Counted from the first letter of the stretch, positions 35,384 through 45,257 are shown. The stretch is 64,000 nucleotides of DNA from Paludibacteraceae bacterium (GCA_028694215.1 JAQUTW010000001.1:62001-126000); one strand, 5' to 3'. Notes: generated from the sequence alone by a model not told the origin. Numbers and translations are program-made.

Positions 35384-35536
35384 AAAAAATACTTTTTTCG
35401 CTTACTTTTTTTGTGATATTTTTAATACATTGATAATCAGCTATATATAATTCTGTTTTTGATAAAACTCGAATTCAAACTTTGTTTTTGCCAATCATTT
35501 TGACTCAACCAAATTGACTTTTCCTCTTTTTTTACA

Positions 35537-36292
35537 CTAAATTTTTAATTCTGCACGTCTGTTTCGTCCAAAACTTCGATAGTCATCAAACGGAATATCT
35601 ATCTTGGGCTCAATAAGTTTCATTTCTTTCGGTAAAGAAAATGCCAAATATTTTATAGAGATGTTACGTGCCAACCACTGACGTTCGTAATAGGTTTTGA
35701 TTGTGAGCGTAATATTCTGAATATCAGACTTATACAAATCTAATATTTGGTAAAGAATCGGTAAAGAATTAATTTTTAATAATTCCGATGTGTACTGAAA
35801 CAGGAAAGAACTGTCCGTTTTGAGGTGCACGGTACCATTATCGGTTAAAACAGAACGGTATATGTCCAAAAACGTTGTTGCGGTTAAACGTTTGCGTACC
35901 TTTTTCATTTGTGGATCCGGAAATGTAATCCAAATTTCATTGATTTCGTTTTCAGCAAAAAAATGATTCAGCAAATGAATATCTGTTCGTATAAAAGCTA
36001 CATTCGACAGATTTGCATCTTTGGCTTCTGTGGCTCCTGTCCACATACGAGCTCCTTTAATATCAACGCCTATAAAATTTTTATTCGGAGTACATTTGGC
36101 TTGTTCAATGGTGTATTCTCCTTTACCACATCCCAACTCTAAGACAATTGGATTCGTATTGTGAAAGAAATTTTCGCGCCAACATCCTTTCAAAACAAAT
36201 ATGGTGCCTTGGGCAATATCGTTGTAGGAGCATTGAAATACATGTTCAAATTGCTCCATTTCATGAAATTTTTTGAGTTTATTTTTTGCCAC
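35537..36292 (-). CDS. trmB: tRNA (guanine-N7)-methyltransferase
   Basis: TrmB methylates G46 of tRNA. The 251-residue protein has the SAM site VLELGCGKGEYTIEQA, the IGVDIKGARMWTGATEA block and the family motif ITFPDPQMKKVRKRLT. Its start overlaps the gldH stop by 14 bases, so it is the last gene of a holB-ricT-gldH-trmB operon. Confidence 0.93.
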   Translation of the reverse strand: MAKNKLKKFHEMEQFEHVFQCSYNDIAQGTIFVLKGCWRENFFHNTNPIVLELGCGKGEYTIEQAKCTPNKNFIGVDIKGARMWTGATEAKDANLSNVAFIRTDIHLLNHFFAENEINEIWITFPDPQMKKVRKRLTATTFLDIYRSVLTDNGTVHLKTDSSFLFQYTSELLKINSLPILYQILDLYKSDIQNITLTIKTYYERQWLARNISIKYLAFSLPKEMKLIEPKIDIPFDDYRSFGRNRRAELKI

Positions 36293-36767
36293 GATTTTCT
36301 TGTGTTATCAGCAATCCAACTGTATTAATTCCTTCTAAATAATCGTAACGCATGCCTTGCGTAATGTTATATTGATACTGTCCTTGATGCTTAAAAACAA
36401 GACTATCGTTATATACAAATGTATTCGTAAAAATAGATCCGATACCGGAACCTTTCCATCGCCCAACTTCATCTGCCAAAATATATTGTACGGTATCTTT
36501 ATGTAGGCAGCTATCGGGAGAAATTGTTTCGATAAACAACCATAAATTTTGGTTTGGATATGTACCCGAGTGACGAATAATTATTTCTACTTTATTAGCG
36601 TGTAGTGTGTCGGTAACATTGACAAGAAAAGTACAGGTACTGTCTTTGTGCCAGCCTACGTTATCTATTGTTTGGCATTCATTGAACAGTGTGTTTCTAT
36701 TGCAATGACAGAGTAACCCGCATAAAAACAACACAACAACAACGCGAAGTTTAGTTATTATTATCAT
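36279..36767 (-). CDS. gldH: Gliding/T9SS lipoprotein GldH
   Basis: The 162-residue lipoprotein has a signal ending LFLCGLLCHCNR. GldH motifs include VDT-type beta strands (TLHANKVEIIIRHSGTYPNQ), NLWLFIETISPDS and GSGIGSIFTNTFVY. GldH is needed for gliding in Flavobacterium and is found in many T9SS-bearing species. The ATG at 36767 overlaps the end of ricT by 17 bases; an upstream open frame to 36854 lies inside ricT and was not used. Confidence 0.85.
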   Translation of the reverse strand: MIIITKLRVVVVLFLCGLLCHCNRNTLFNECQTIDNVGWHKDSTCTFLVNVTDTLHANKVEIIIRHSGTYPNQNLWLFIETISPDSCLHKDTVQYILADEVGRWKGSGIGSIFTNTFVYNDSLVFKHQGQYQYNITQGMRYDYLEGINTVGLLITQENRGKK

Positions 36768-37911
36768 GATTGTTGGGTTTCGAATTACGTGGTTTTTCGT
36801 TATTTTGATTATATCTGTTACGCTTATCGCGTAAACGTTTTTTTGAAGCATCAAAGCGTGTTAAACTATCTTGACCTACTACATTGTGAAAATCTGTTTG
36901 AGGTGCGGTAGAAACAGGACATTTTTCTTCTAAAGAATCAACTTTTTCGCCTTTTTTGTTCAACGCAATAATTTCCTTTACCCTTTCTACGGACAGAACC
37001 ACCAAATTAGCCGCACAATTTGGTGCAGACGAGTAAGTCATTTGACGTTTCAGTATATCTGTTTTAAAATGATAATATACGGCATCTTTGGCTTCCAGCG
37101 TAATTTCTCGAGACGGGAACCCTTTTTGGGCTTCCATATACATACAAGCTTCAAAATTGACGCAACACTTTATTTTGGCACATTGTCCTGCCAATTTTAA
37201 AGGATTGGTAGAAATATCCTGACACCGTGCCACTGCGGTAGAAACAGAGTTGAAATTGGACATCCATGTGGCACAGCACAATTCACGTCCACATGGTCCA
37301 ATACCTCCGATTCGGCCGGCTTCCTGACGTGCGCCTATCTGTTTCATTTCAATACGCACACGGAAGGCATCAGCTAATATTTTTATAAGTTCACGAAAAT
37401 CAACACGTTCGTCTGCAATATAATAAAAAATAGCCTTATTGCCGTCGCCCTGATATTCTACATCACCTATTTTCATAGACAAATGCAAATCTTCGGCAAT
37501 TTTACGGGCTTTTATCATTGTATCATGCTCTTTGGCTTTGGCTTCTTCGTATTTTGTTAAATCGGCAGCACGTACTTTGCGATATACTCTTTTTACTTCG
37601 TAACGATCCAAATTAATGTTGTTTTTGCGCATTTGTGTAAGCACCAACCTTCCGATCAGTGTAACTTCACCAATATCATGTCCGGGTGTAGCTTCCACAG
37701 CTATCATATCGCCTTTTTCCAAGGCAATTTTGGTGCTGTTTAAATAATATCCTTTTCTGGTATTTTTAAATTGCACCTCTACCAATTCGGTTTCCAAGCG
37801 AGTTTCAGGCAAATCGGCCAACCAATCTATTACCGGCAATTTATGGTGCGTATTTCCTTTAAATCCGCTTAAACCGGGATTACTCTCACCTGTATTCAGA
37901 GTATATTCCAT
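36751..37911 (-). CDS. ricT: PSP1-domain protein RicT
   Basis: The 386-residue protein has a PSP1 domain (about 60-300). Its cysteine clusters are typical of RicT: GIGPCGRELCCATWMSNF and CAKIKCCVNFEACMYME. In Bacillus RicT is part of an Fe-S/FAD complex that regulates RNA processing. The C-terminal tail is rich in Asn, Lys and Arg (RNRYNQNNEKPRNSKPNNHD) and probably disordered. It starts four bases after the holB stop. Confidence 0.88.
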   Translation of the reverse strand: MEYTLNTGESNPGLSGFKGNTHHKLPVIDWLADLPETRLETELVEVQFKNTRKGYYLNSTKIALEKGDMIAVEATPGHDIGEVTLIGRLVLTQMRKNNINLDRYEVKRVYRKVRAADLTKYEEAKAKEHDTMIKARKIAEDLHLSMKIGDVEYQGDGNKAIFYYIADERVDFRELIKILADAFRVRIEMKQIGARQEAGRIGGIGPCGRELCCATWMSNFNSVSTAVARCQDISTNPLKLAGQCAKIKCCVNFEACMYMEAQKGFPSREITLEAKDAVYYHFKTDILKRQMTYSSAPNCAANLVVLSVERVKEIIALNKKGEKVDSLEEKCPVSTAPQTDFHNVVGQDSLTRFDASKKRLRDKRNRYNQNNEKPRNSKPNNHDNNN

Positions 37912-37915
37912 TATT

Positions 37916-39046
37916 TTATATGTTTTTTATTTTTAAAAGTCGATTTAAAACCAATATGGTATCAAACAAAACGATTTTTGCATTAGCATTTTGTTCAATT
38001 TGTGCTGCCGCCAATTGAAATTCTTCTACAATCGGAACGATGTTTGCTTCGTTGATAATTTTAGAAAAATTTTGAGCAAAAGCCGCTTGTTCATCATTCA
38101 TAAAATTAAGTTGTGGCTGTCCCAATCGTAATATAAAATTCTCACGTAATTGGCGTTGCGCCTCTTGCAAGAAATTTTTCTGACCTTCACGTCCGAGGGT
38201 AACCAACCTATCCACCAGCAATTTTATATCTTTAAATTCCAACGTCCACGCCAAACGCATCATGGTGATAAATGCCTGAAAATATTCTTGTTGCGTTTCG
38301 TGTGATTCAATTTGACTCATCACAGCAGTCCAGCTGCCATGTGCATTTTTTACAAAGAAATCTGCTTCTGCGCTTGTAATATCTTTGTATTCGGATAAAT
38401 GTTGCAGCAGACAAGCGTTATCAATTGACGGAATATTTATGCGTTGTACACGCGATTGAATGGTGCCGATAATTTCTTCCGGAGAATCGGATACCAATAG
38501 AAAAATTGTTTTTTCCGGCGGTTCTTCAATGATTTTCAGCACCCGATTTGCACAGCTTTCGTGCATTTTTTCGGGTTCCCAAATTATCATTATCTTATAT
38601 TCCGATTCATAAGGTTTAAAATTCAATTTGCGAATAATTTCATCGCCTTCATTGGTGTAAATTTGTCCTTGTTTCCCTTCTGAAATACTCTCAATCCATT
38701 CTTCCTGTGTCAGATAAGGATGTGCTAAAACTTGTTCTCGAAATTCAGGTAAAAAGTCGTTACAGACCGTCAATTTTTTACTTTCATTTTTAACAATAGG
38801 GAAAGCAAAATGCAAATCGGGATGGATCAATTTTGCAAATTTGATACACGATGGACATTTGCCACAGGCATCATTGTCGTGTTTGTCCGTGCAGCAAATA
38901 TATTGAGCATAAGCTAATGCCAGAGGTAGTTTCCCAACTCCGGGAAGGCCACAAAACAACTGCGCATGCGAAATTCTCCCTTCGCGAGTTGTCTGTATTA
39001 AGTGGCTTTTTATTTTTTCTTGTCCGATGATTTCGGAAAATAACAT
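37916..39046 (-). CDS. holB: DNA polymerase III subunit delta-prime
   Basis: The 376-residue AAA+ clamp-loader subunit has a degenerate P-loop (GLPGVGKLPLALAYAQ) and a four-cysteine zinc region (CCTDKHDNDACGKCPSC). RVLKIIEEPPEKTIFLLVSD and an SRVQ arginine-finger region follow. The lysine-leucine in place of GKT/S suggests it does not hydrolyse ATP, as expected for delta-prime. It heads the holB-ricT-gldH-trmB operon with a -7 motif at 39081. Confidence 0.88.
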   Translation of the reverse strand: MLFSEIIGQEKIKSHLIQTTREGRISHAQLFCGLPGVGKLPLALAYAQYICCTDKHDNDACGKCPSCIKFAKLIHPDLHFAFPIVKNESKKLTVCNDFLPEFREQVLAHPYLTQEEWIESISEGKQGQIYTNEGDEIIRKLNFKPYESEYKIMIIWEPEKMHESCANRVLKIIEEPPEKTIFLLVSDSPEEIIGTIQSRVQRINIPSIDNACLLQHLSEYKDITSAEADFFVKNAHGSWTAVMSQIESHETQQEYFQAFITMMRLAWTLEFKDIKLLVDRLVTLGREGQKNFLQEAQRQLRENFILRLGQPQLNFMNDEQAAFAQNFSKIINEANIVPIVEEFQLAAAQIEQNANAKIVLFDTILVLNRLLKIKNI

Positions 39047-39080
39047 AACTTACAATTAAGTGTTCTTTATTTGAAAAGTA

Positions 39081-39088
39081 CAAAGATA
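39081..39088 (-). promoter_or_regulatory. Promoter of holB operon
   Basis: The minus strand reads TATCTTTG, a perfect -7 motif, 35 bases upstream of the holB ATG. Confidence 0.65.
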
Positions 39089-39156
39089 CGCATTTTATCT
39101 GAAAAATCGTTTTTGTAGGTTTAGAAAAAAACCAACATCAGCTATTGTGCGTTACT

Positions 39157-39188
39157 TTTGTATATTCCAACAAAAATATGTAATTTTG
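39157..39188 (+). promoter_or_regulatory. Promoter of sigma-54 activator gene
   Basis: TTTG (39157-39160), 20 bases and TAATTTTG (39181-39188) make a complete promoter, 43 bases before the ATG. A second -7 match, TACTTTTG, lies at 39153-39160. Confidence 0.6.
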
Positions 39189-39230
39189 TCAGTTTTCTGC
39201 AATATTTACAGTCTTATTAAAACGCTCATT

Positions 39231-40481
39231 ATGCAATTATCTGAAATTCAATCAATAAAACAACGATTTGGGATTATTGGTAATGCTCCGACGCTCAATC
39301 GTGCCATTGATATTGCCGTACAAGTTTCAGGGACAGATCTTTCGGTATTGATAACCGGCGAAAGTGGTGTTGGTAAAGAGAATTTCCCACAAATTATTCA
39401 TCAATACAGTCCGCGTAAACATAATGCTTATATTGCTGTTAATTGTGGAGCCATTCCCGAAGGTACAATTGATTCTGAACTTTTCGGACATGAAAAAGGT
39501 GCTTTTACAAGTGCCACCTCCGACAGAAAAGGCTATTTTGAAGTGGCAGATGGCGGCACAATTTTTTTGGACGAAGTAGGAGAATTACCATTGTCCACAC
39601 AAGTACGACTTTTGAGGGTGCTTGAAGCCGGAGAATTTATGCGGGTCGGCTCATCAAAAGTACAAAAAACCAATGTCAGAGTAGTGGCTGCCACTAACCT
39701 TAATATGCAAGATGCAATATCTGAAGGGCGTTTTAGAGAAGATTTATATTATCGTTTGAATGCGGTTCCTATCCATATTCCGCCATTGCGCGAACGTAAA
39801 GATGACATTCCTTTGTTGTTCAGGAAGTTTGCGTCCGATTTTGCCGAAAAATATACCATGCCGCCTGTAAAATTGAATGAAGAAGCACAACAATTGCTGA
39901 AAAACTATTATTGGAAAGGTAATGTTCGCCAATTGAAAAATCTGACGGAACAAATTTCGGTTATCGAACAAAACCGTGATATAACAGCAGACACATTAAA
40001 TCGATATTTAACCACACCGGAAATTGATAATTTGCCGGCAGTTTTGTCGCCAACCCATACCGACTCAAAGACTTTCAACAGCGAACGCGAAATTTTATAT
40101 CAGGTTTTATTTGATATGAAAAAAGACATGAACGATTTGAAAAAACTGGTACACGACATTATTGCCAAAGAAGATTTGACTTATCCTTCAGATTTTAAAA
40201 CTAATACAGGAAATACATTGGTTACTCCCCAAACAGACAATGAGGTAATTAATATTACACCAAATGTTGTGGCGAGACCAAAAAAAATCAATCAGTCAGA
40301 TGATTCCATTGAAGATACGGAAGAATATGTAGAAGAGTCTTTCTCACTTATTGATGCAGAAAAAGAGATGATAAAAAAGGCATTGGAACGCCACAACGGC
40401 AAACGTAAATATGCCGCTCAGGATTTGAAAATATCGGAACGTACTTTGTATCGAAAAATAAAAGAATACAATCTGGAATAA
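39231..40481 (+). CDS. Sigma-54-type AAA+ activator without sensor domain
   Basis: The 416-residue protein (start MQLSEIQSIKQRF) has an AAA+ domain from about residue 15: Walker A GESGVGKE, ELFGHEKGAFTSA and the DGGTIFLDEVGELPLSTQ block. PPLRERKDDIPLL follows. A long linker (about 270-360) and a C-terminal Fis-type HTH (ALERHNGKRKYAAQDLKISE) end it. The loop that contacts sigma-54 is normally GAFTGA and here reads GAFTSA. There is no receiver, GAF or PAS domain, so activity is probably set by expression or a partner. lptE follows after two bases. Confidence 0.88.
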   Translation: MQLSEIQSIKQRFGIIGNAPTLNRAIDIAVQVSGTDLSVLITGESGVGKENFPQIIHQYSPRKHNAYIAVNCGAIPEGTIDSELFGHEKGAFTSATSDRKGYFEVADGGTIFLDEVGELPLSTQVRLLRVLEAGEFMRVGSSKVQKTNVRVVAATNLNMQDAISEGRFREDLYYRLNAVPIHIPPLRERKDDIPLLFRKFASDFAEKYTMPPVKLNEEAQQLLKNYYWKGNVRQLKNLTEQISVIEQNRDITADTLNRYLTTPEIDNLPAVLSPTHTDSKTFNSEREILYQVLFDMKKDMNDLKKLVHDIIAKEDLTYPSDFKTNTGNTLVTPQTDNEVINITPNVVARPKKINQSDDSIEDTEEYVEESFSLIDAEKEMIKKALERHNGKRKYAAQDLKISERTLYRKIKEYNLE

Positions 40482-40483
40482 TT

Positions 40484-40999
40484 ATGAAAAATTTGAGAAC
40501 ACCACTTATATTGTTTGTATTCAGCTATTTATTAGCCATTTCATGCTCTGTTTCCTATAAATTTAACGACGCATCTATTGACTATTCAAAGGTTAAAAGT
40601 ATTGCCATTACCGATTTTCAAAATCGTGCAACGCTCGTATATCCGCCTTTAGCCGAATATTTTAGCGAACACATTCGAGATGTATTTTCCAAACAAACAC
40701 GCTTAACTCAAGTGCGACGTGATGGTGATTTGAGTTTGGAAGGTGAAATTGTAGAATATAGTTTGCAACCATTATCTATTGGAGCCGATGCTTTGGCTGC
40801 CGAAACGCGGCTTACCATAACCGTAAGAGTACGTTTTGCAAATGATGTAAAGCCAAGCGAAGATTTTGAACGCTCATTCAGTGCCAACCGTACTTTCCCA
40901 AGTACCTCAACTTTGACTGATGTACAAGATCAGTTGATGCAGGAAATTACGGAAGAGTTGGTGGATAACATATACAATGCCACTGTTGCCAATTGGTAA
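40484..40999 (+). CDS. lptE: LptE-family LPS-assembly lipoprotein
   Basis: The 171-residue lipoprotein has a signal ending LLAISCSVSYKFNDASI. The LptE family pattern KVKSIAITDFQNRATLVYPP and GDLSLEGEIVEYSLQP is present. LptE plugs the LptD barrel that inserts lipopolysaccharide into the outer membrane. In Bacteroides it commonly follows this same sigma-54-type activator and precedes secG; here secG lies about 13 kb away next to tRNA-Pro. Confidence 0.85.
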   Translation: MKNLRTPLILFVFSYLLAISCSVSYKFNDASIDYSKVKSIAITDFQNRATLVYPPLAEYFSEHIRDVFSKQTRLTQVRRDGDLSLEGEIVEYSLQPLSIGADALAAETRLTITVRVRFANDVKPSEDFERSFSANRTFPSTSTLTDVQDQLMQEITEELVDNIYNATVANW

Positions 41000-41053
41000 A
41001 CCTTAAAAACAACTGAAAAACACACAAACAAAAGCATTCTTTTTATAATTTTT

Positions 41054-42502
41054 ATGTCGAAAAAAAAGAATAACAATATTATTGACGAAGTTACTTCGGG
41101 TGAATACAAATATGGTTTTACCACTAATATTAAAACCGATGTTATTCCTGCAGGATTAGACGAAACAGTCATTCGGCTTATTTCATCGAAAAAAAATGAG
41201 CCGGAGTGGTTGCTTGATTTTCGCCTGAAGGCTTATCGGCATTGGCTGACATTGAAAATGCCAACGTGGGCACATCTTACAATCCCTGAAATTGATTATC
41301 AAAGCATAACTTATTATGCAGCACCGCGCAAAAATGCGCCGCAAAGTCTTGATGAGGTTGATCCTGAATTGCTCAAAACATTCGATAAATTGGGCATCCC
41401 GCTCGAAGAGCAGAAATCACTTTCGGGCATGGCTGTTGATGCCGTGATGGACAGCGTGAGTGTAAAAACAACGTTTCGCGAAAGTTTGGCCGAAAAGGGA
41501 ATTATTTTCTGCTCTATCAGTGAGGCGGTAAAAGCATATCCCGATTTGGTGCGACAATATCTTGGCTCGGTAGTGCCTTATACCGACAACTTTTTTGCAG
41601 CTTTGAATTGTGCGGTATTCTCCGACGGTTCGTTTGTTTATATCCCCAAAGGCGTGCGTTGCCCGATGGAACTTTCCACCTATTTTCGTATCAATGCCAG
41701 CAATACCGGACAATTTGAGCGCACGCTCATTGTGGCGGACGACGACAGCTATGTTTCCTATTTGGAAGGTTGCACGGCGCCCATGCGCGACGAAAATCAA
41801 TTGCACGCTGCCATTGTCGAAATAGTGGTGATGAACAATGCCGAAGTGAAATACAGTACCGTACAAAATTGGTATCCGGGCGATAAAAACGGCAAAGGCG
41901 GTATCTACAACTTTGTAACAAAACGTGCCATGTGTAAAGGCGACAATTCCAAAATTTCGTGGACGCAGGTTGAAACAGGTTCTGCCATCACTTGGAAATA
42001 CCCAAGTTGCATTCTCAAAGGCGACAATTCTGTCGGCGAATTTTATTCGGTGGCGGTAACCAACAATTACCAACAAGCCGACACGGGTACAAAAATGATT
42101 CATCTTGGGCGCAATACCAAAAGTCGCATAGTGTCGAAAGGAATTTCGGCAGGTAAAAGCCAAAACTCGTACCGCGGTTTAGTCAAAGTGGTGCCCAATG
42201 CCACCGGCGCACGCAATTTCTCGCAGTGCGACAGCTTACTGTTGAGCGATACATGTGGTGCGCACACGTTTCCGTATATGGATATCAAAAACGATATGGC
42301 CATTGTGGAACACGAAGCTACCACGAGCAAAATTAGCGAAGACCAACTCTTCTATTGTAATCAGCGCGGCATTGGCACAGAAGATGCTATTGGCTTGATT
42401 GTAAACGGTTACGCCAAAGAAGTTTTGAATAAATTGCCAATGGAATTTGCTGTAGAGGCGCAAAAATTACTGTCCATTTCGTTGGAAGGCAGCGTAGGAT
42501 AA
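41054..42502 (+). CDS. sufB: Fe-S assembly scaffold SufB
   Basis: The 482-residue core of the SufBCD scaffold has an N-terminal segment ([20 protein letters not shown]) and a beta-helix. Conserved blocks are [51 protein letters not shown], the [20 protein letters not shown] region and the SLEGSVG end. It opens the suf operon, 54 bases after lptE. Confidence 0.96.
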   Translation: MSKKKNNNIIDEVTSGEYKYGFTTNIKTDVIPAGLDETVIRLISSKKNEPEWLLDFRLKAYRHWLTLKMPTWAHLTIPEIDYQSITYYAAPRKNAPQSLDEVDPELLKTFDKLGIPLEEQKSLSGMAVDAVMDSVSVKTTFRESLAEKGIIFCSISEAVKAYPDLVRQYLGSVVPYTDNFFAALNCAVFSDGSFVYIPKGVRCPMELSTYFRINASNTGQFERTLIVADDDSYVSYLEGCTAPMRDENQLHAAIVEIVVMNNAEVKYSTVQNWYPGDKNGKGGIYNFVTKRAMCKGDNSKISWTQVETGSAITWKYPSCILKGDNSVGEFYSVAVTNNYQQADTGTKMIHLGRNTKSRIVSKGISAGKSQNSYRGLVKVVPNATGARNFSQCDSLLLSDTCGAHTFPYMDIKNDMAIVEHEATTSKISEDQLFYCNQRGIGTEDAIGLIVNGYAKEVLNKLPMEFAVEAQKLLSISLEGSVG

Positions 42503-42513
42503 AAAATTAATTT

Positions 42514-43167
42514 ATGTCTTTTTTTGATATACAAAATACGGCGTTTACGTTGTTGGGTTATCCACTCAGCTGGTTGGAGTTGTTGGGCGTACTTACAGGC
42601 TTGGCAGCTGTGTTGCTGGCATCGATGGGCAAGGTGACAAATTTTTATATTGGATTGGTAAATAATGTGCTTTATTTTGCTATTTTTTATCAACATCAAT
42701 TATATTCAATGATGTTGTTGCAGGCTGTTTATTTCTCGCTATGTTGCTACGGTATTTATAGTTGGAGCAAGCCCAACGAACGACAGGAAAAGCTAAAAAT
42801 CAGCAATTTGAATATTCATCAGCGAATTATAATCGGTATAATGCTGATTGTAGCAGGTATTGTGTGGGCAAAATTTGTGGTCTATTTTTCCAATCTATAT
42901 CCTGAACATATTAAAACACCTGCCTATCCGAGTATTGATGCACTTTTAACGATAGCCAGCATTGCCGGACAAATATTGCTTACACGCAAAAAATTGGAAA
43001 GTTGGGCATTGTGGATGATTATAGATTTTAGCAGTACAATTTTGTATGCAGTAATGGGTATGTACTTTACGGCAGCTTTGTATGGCGTTTATTTTTTCAT
43101 TGGTACACACGCTTTCTTTGCATGGCGTAAGGAATTTTTAGAAACGAAACCGAATAATTACAAATAA
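42514..43167 (+). CDS. pnuC: PnuC-type vitamin-precursor transporter
   Basis: The 217-residue protein has about seven transmembrane segments. The PnuC signature is visible: WLELLGVLTGLAAVLLASMG, NFYIGLVNNVLYF, the LLQAVYFSLCCYGIYSW block and WALWMIIDFSSTILYAVMGM. PnuC proteins import nicotinamide riboside, and relatives import thiamine or riboflavin. The gene sits inside the suf operon, 11 bases after sufB and one base before sufC, so it must be cotranscribed with them. Which vitamin it carries is not clear. Confidence 0.88.
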   Translation: MSFFDIQNTAFTLLGYPLSWLELLGVLTGLAAVLLASMGKVTNFYIGLVNNVLYFAIFYQHQLYSMMLLQAVYFSLCCYGIYSWSKPNERQEKLKISNLNIHQRIIIGIMLIVAGIVWAKFVVYFSNLYPEHIKTPAYPSIDALLTIASIAGQILLTRKKLESWALWMIIDFSSTILYAVMGMYFTAALYGVYFFIGTHAFFAWRKEFLETKPNNYK

Positions 43168-43168
43168 T

Positions 43169-43918
43169 ATGTTAGAAATCAATAATTTGCATGCCTCTAT
43201 TAATGGTAAGGAGATTCTCAAAGGCTTGAATTTAGTTGTTCGCCCGGGCGAAGTACATGCCCTTATGGGACCGAATGGTGCCGGAAAATCCACACTTTCG
43301 TCAGTTCTTACCGGATATCCTGCATTTACCGTTACCGAAGGTTCTATTACATTTTACGGCAAAAATTTATTGGCATTATCGCCAGAAGATCGTTCACGTG
43401 AAGGTATATTTATGAGTTTTCAGTATCCGGTGGAAATTCCGGGTGTGAGTATGGTCAATTTTATGCGTACAGCAGTCAATGAACACCGTAAATATAATGG
43501 TTTAGAACCTATTTCGGCTTCGGAATTTTTGAAAATGATGCGTGCCAAAAAAGAGTTGTTGGAACTGGATAATAAATTGGCAAACAGATCGGTAAATGAG
43601 GGCTTTTCGGGTGGCGAGAAAAAGCGGAACGAAATATTCCAAATGGCTATGCTCGAACCTAAATTATCCATTCTTGACGAAACGGATTCCGGTCTCGACA
43701 TTGATGCGTTACGTATTGTGGCAAATGGTGTCAATGCGTTAAAAAGCAAAGATAATGCCTCGATTGTGATCACACACTACCAACGACTGCTTGATTACAT
43801 TGTACCCGATTTTGTGCATGTGCTTTATAATGGTCGTATTGTGAAAACAGGCGATAAAAATCTTGCACTTGAGTTGGAAGAACGCGGCTATGATTGGATT
43901 AAGAAAGAATTTGAATAA
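43169..43918 (+). CDS. sufC: Fe-S assembly ATPase SufC
   Basis: The 249-residue ABC-type ATPase has Walker A GPNGAGKST, the Q-loop FMSFQYPVEIPGV, the signature NEGFSGGEKKRNEIFQ, Walker B LSILDETDSGLDIDALR and the switch His in VITHYQR. It drives conformational change in SufBCD. It is followed at once by sufD. Confidence 0.96.
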   Translation: MLEINNLHASINGKEILKGLNLVVRPGEVHALMGPNGAGKSTLSSVLTGYPAFTVTEGSITFYGKNLLALSPEDRSREGIFMSFQYPVEIPGVSMVNFMRTAVNEHRKYNGLEPISASEFLKMMRAKKELLELDNKLANRSVNEGFSGGEKKRNEIFQMAMLEPKLSILDETDSGLDIDALRIVANGVNALKSKDNASIVITHYQRLLDYIVPDFVHVLYNGRIVKTGDKNLALELEERGYDWIKKEFE

Positions 43919-43919
43919 A

Positions 43920-45257
43920 ATGAGTTTGGAACAACAATATATTGATTTGTATCGGCAGACATCGGAAGCCTTGAAAGTACATTCAGCGACACTTCTCAAT
44001 GCACGGCGCAACGCAGCTTTTGAAAAATTTACACAACTTGGTTTTCCTACCACACAGCAAGAAAATTATTTATATAGTCGGGTACAAGAGAGTTTGGATT
44101 TAAATTATGGCTTGAATATCAATCGTATAAAGATTTCGATAAACGAAAAAGAACTCTTTTCGTGTAATGTACCAGGGATTCATGCCGATTTATTTTTTAT
44201 GATTAATGATCAATTCCATGTGTCACAACAAACAAAATCGTCGCCAAATGGTGTGATTATATGCTCTTTAAGCGAAGCTTGTCAAAAGTATCCGGCATTG
44301 GTTGAACACTATTTGAACCGGCAAATTACTGATAAAAATGATGGTTTTGTTGCGTTCAACGAAGCTTTTTCGCAAGATGGTTTTTTCCTTTATGTACCCA
44401 AAAATACCGTATGTAAAAATCCTGTTCAACTTATCAATATACTTCGTTCCAATGTTGATACAATGAGTTTGGGGCATAACCTTATTATTTTGGAAGAAGG
44501 TGCGCAAATAAAATTACTTGTATGCGATCATGCTGCCAATGATGTTCATTTCTTTAATCATACACTTACTGAAATTTTTGTCGGTGAAAATGCACATTTT
44601 GATTATTATGGACTCGAAAGTACACATTTAAAAACAACGGCTTTGAAACAAATATTTGTTTCACAAAAATCTGATTCACAAATTGTTATGAATACAATTG
44701 GGCTAAATAACGGTTGTACACGCAATCATATTGAGGTTGATATGAATGGATCGGGTGCCGAAACTTGGCTTGGCGGAATGTTGGTAAGCGATAAAACACA
44801 ACAAAGTGAGAATTTTACGGTTATTCGACATAACGCGCCTCACTGTAAAAGTAATGAATTGTATAAATATATACTTGATGGAGAGGCTGATGGAGCTTTT
44901 TCGGGACGTATCATTGTAAAAGAAGGTGCACAAAAGACAGAAGCTTATCAAACCAATCGGAATATCTGTTTAAGCAAACAAGCACAGATGCATGCCAAAC
45001 CACAACTTGAAATTTATGCCGATGACGTGAAATGTGGACATGGTGCAACCACCGGACAATTGGACGAGTCGGCTCTTTTTTATATGCAAACGCGTGGAAT
45101 AGGTAAAACAGAAGCTCGTATGTTGTTACTGTTGGCTTTTACGGCAGATGTTTTACAGTTTGTCGAAGTTGAAGCATTGCGTGAGCGGTTGCGTACTATG
45201 GTAGAGCGACGTTTACGTGGCGAAAATGCTAAATGTCAAGGATGTGGAGGATGTTAA
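43920..45257 (+). CDS. sufD: Fe-S assembly protein SufD
   Basis: The 445-residue beta-helix partner of SufB and SufC has a conserved C-terminal half (SNELYKYILDGEADGAFSGR, KPQLEIYADDVKCGHGATTG and LFYMQTRGIGKTEARMLLLL). The ATG at 43920 is one base beyond the sufC stop. The protein ends in KCQGCGGC, three cysteines within six residues, which could bind metal or be an assembly handle; I did not confirm how common this tail is. Confidence 0.94.
   Translation: MSLEQQYIDLYRQTSEALKVHSATLLNARRNAAFEKFTQLGFPTTQQENYLYSRVQESLDLNYGLNINRIKISINEKELFSCNVPGIHADLFFMINDQFHVSQQTKSSPNGVIICSLSEACQKYPALVEHYLNRQITDKNDGFVAFNEAFSQDGFFLYVPKNTVCKNPVQLINILRSNVDTMSLGHNLIILEEGAQIKLLVCDHAANDVHFFNHTLTEIFVGENAHFDYYGLESTHLKTTALKQIFVSQKSDSQIVMNTIGLNNGCTRNHIEVDMNGSGAETWLGGMLVSDKTQQSENFTVIRHNAPHCKSNELYKYILDGEADGAFSGRIIVKEGAQKTEAYQTNRNICLSKQAQMHAKPQLEIYADDVKCGHGATTGQLDESALFYMQTRGIGKTEARMLLLLAFTADVLQFVEVEALRERLRTMVERRLRGENAKCQGCGGC

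Noticed and set aside
36768-36854. Longer gldH start inside ricT.
   Set aside because: The lipoprotein signal peptide begins at the later ATG (36767); the extension would bury it.
41417-42163. Long minus-strand open frame inside sufB.
   Set aside because: It lies entirely antisense to a well-conserved gene and has no plausible promoter or domain.
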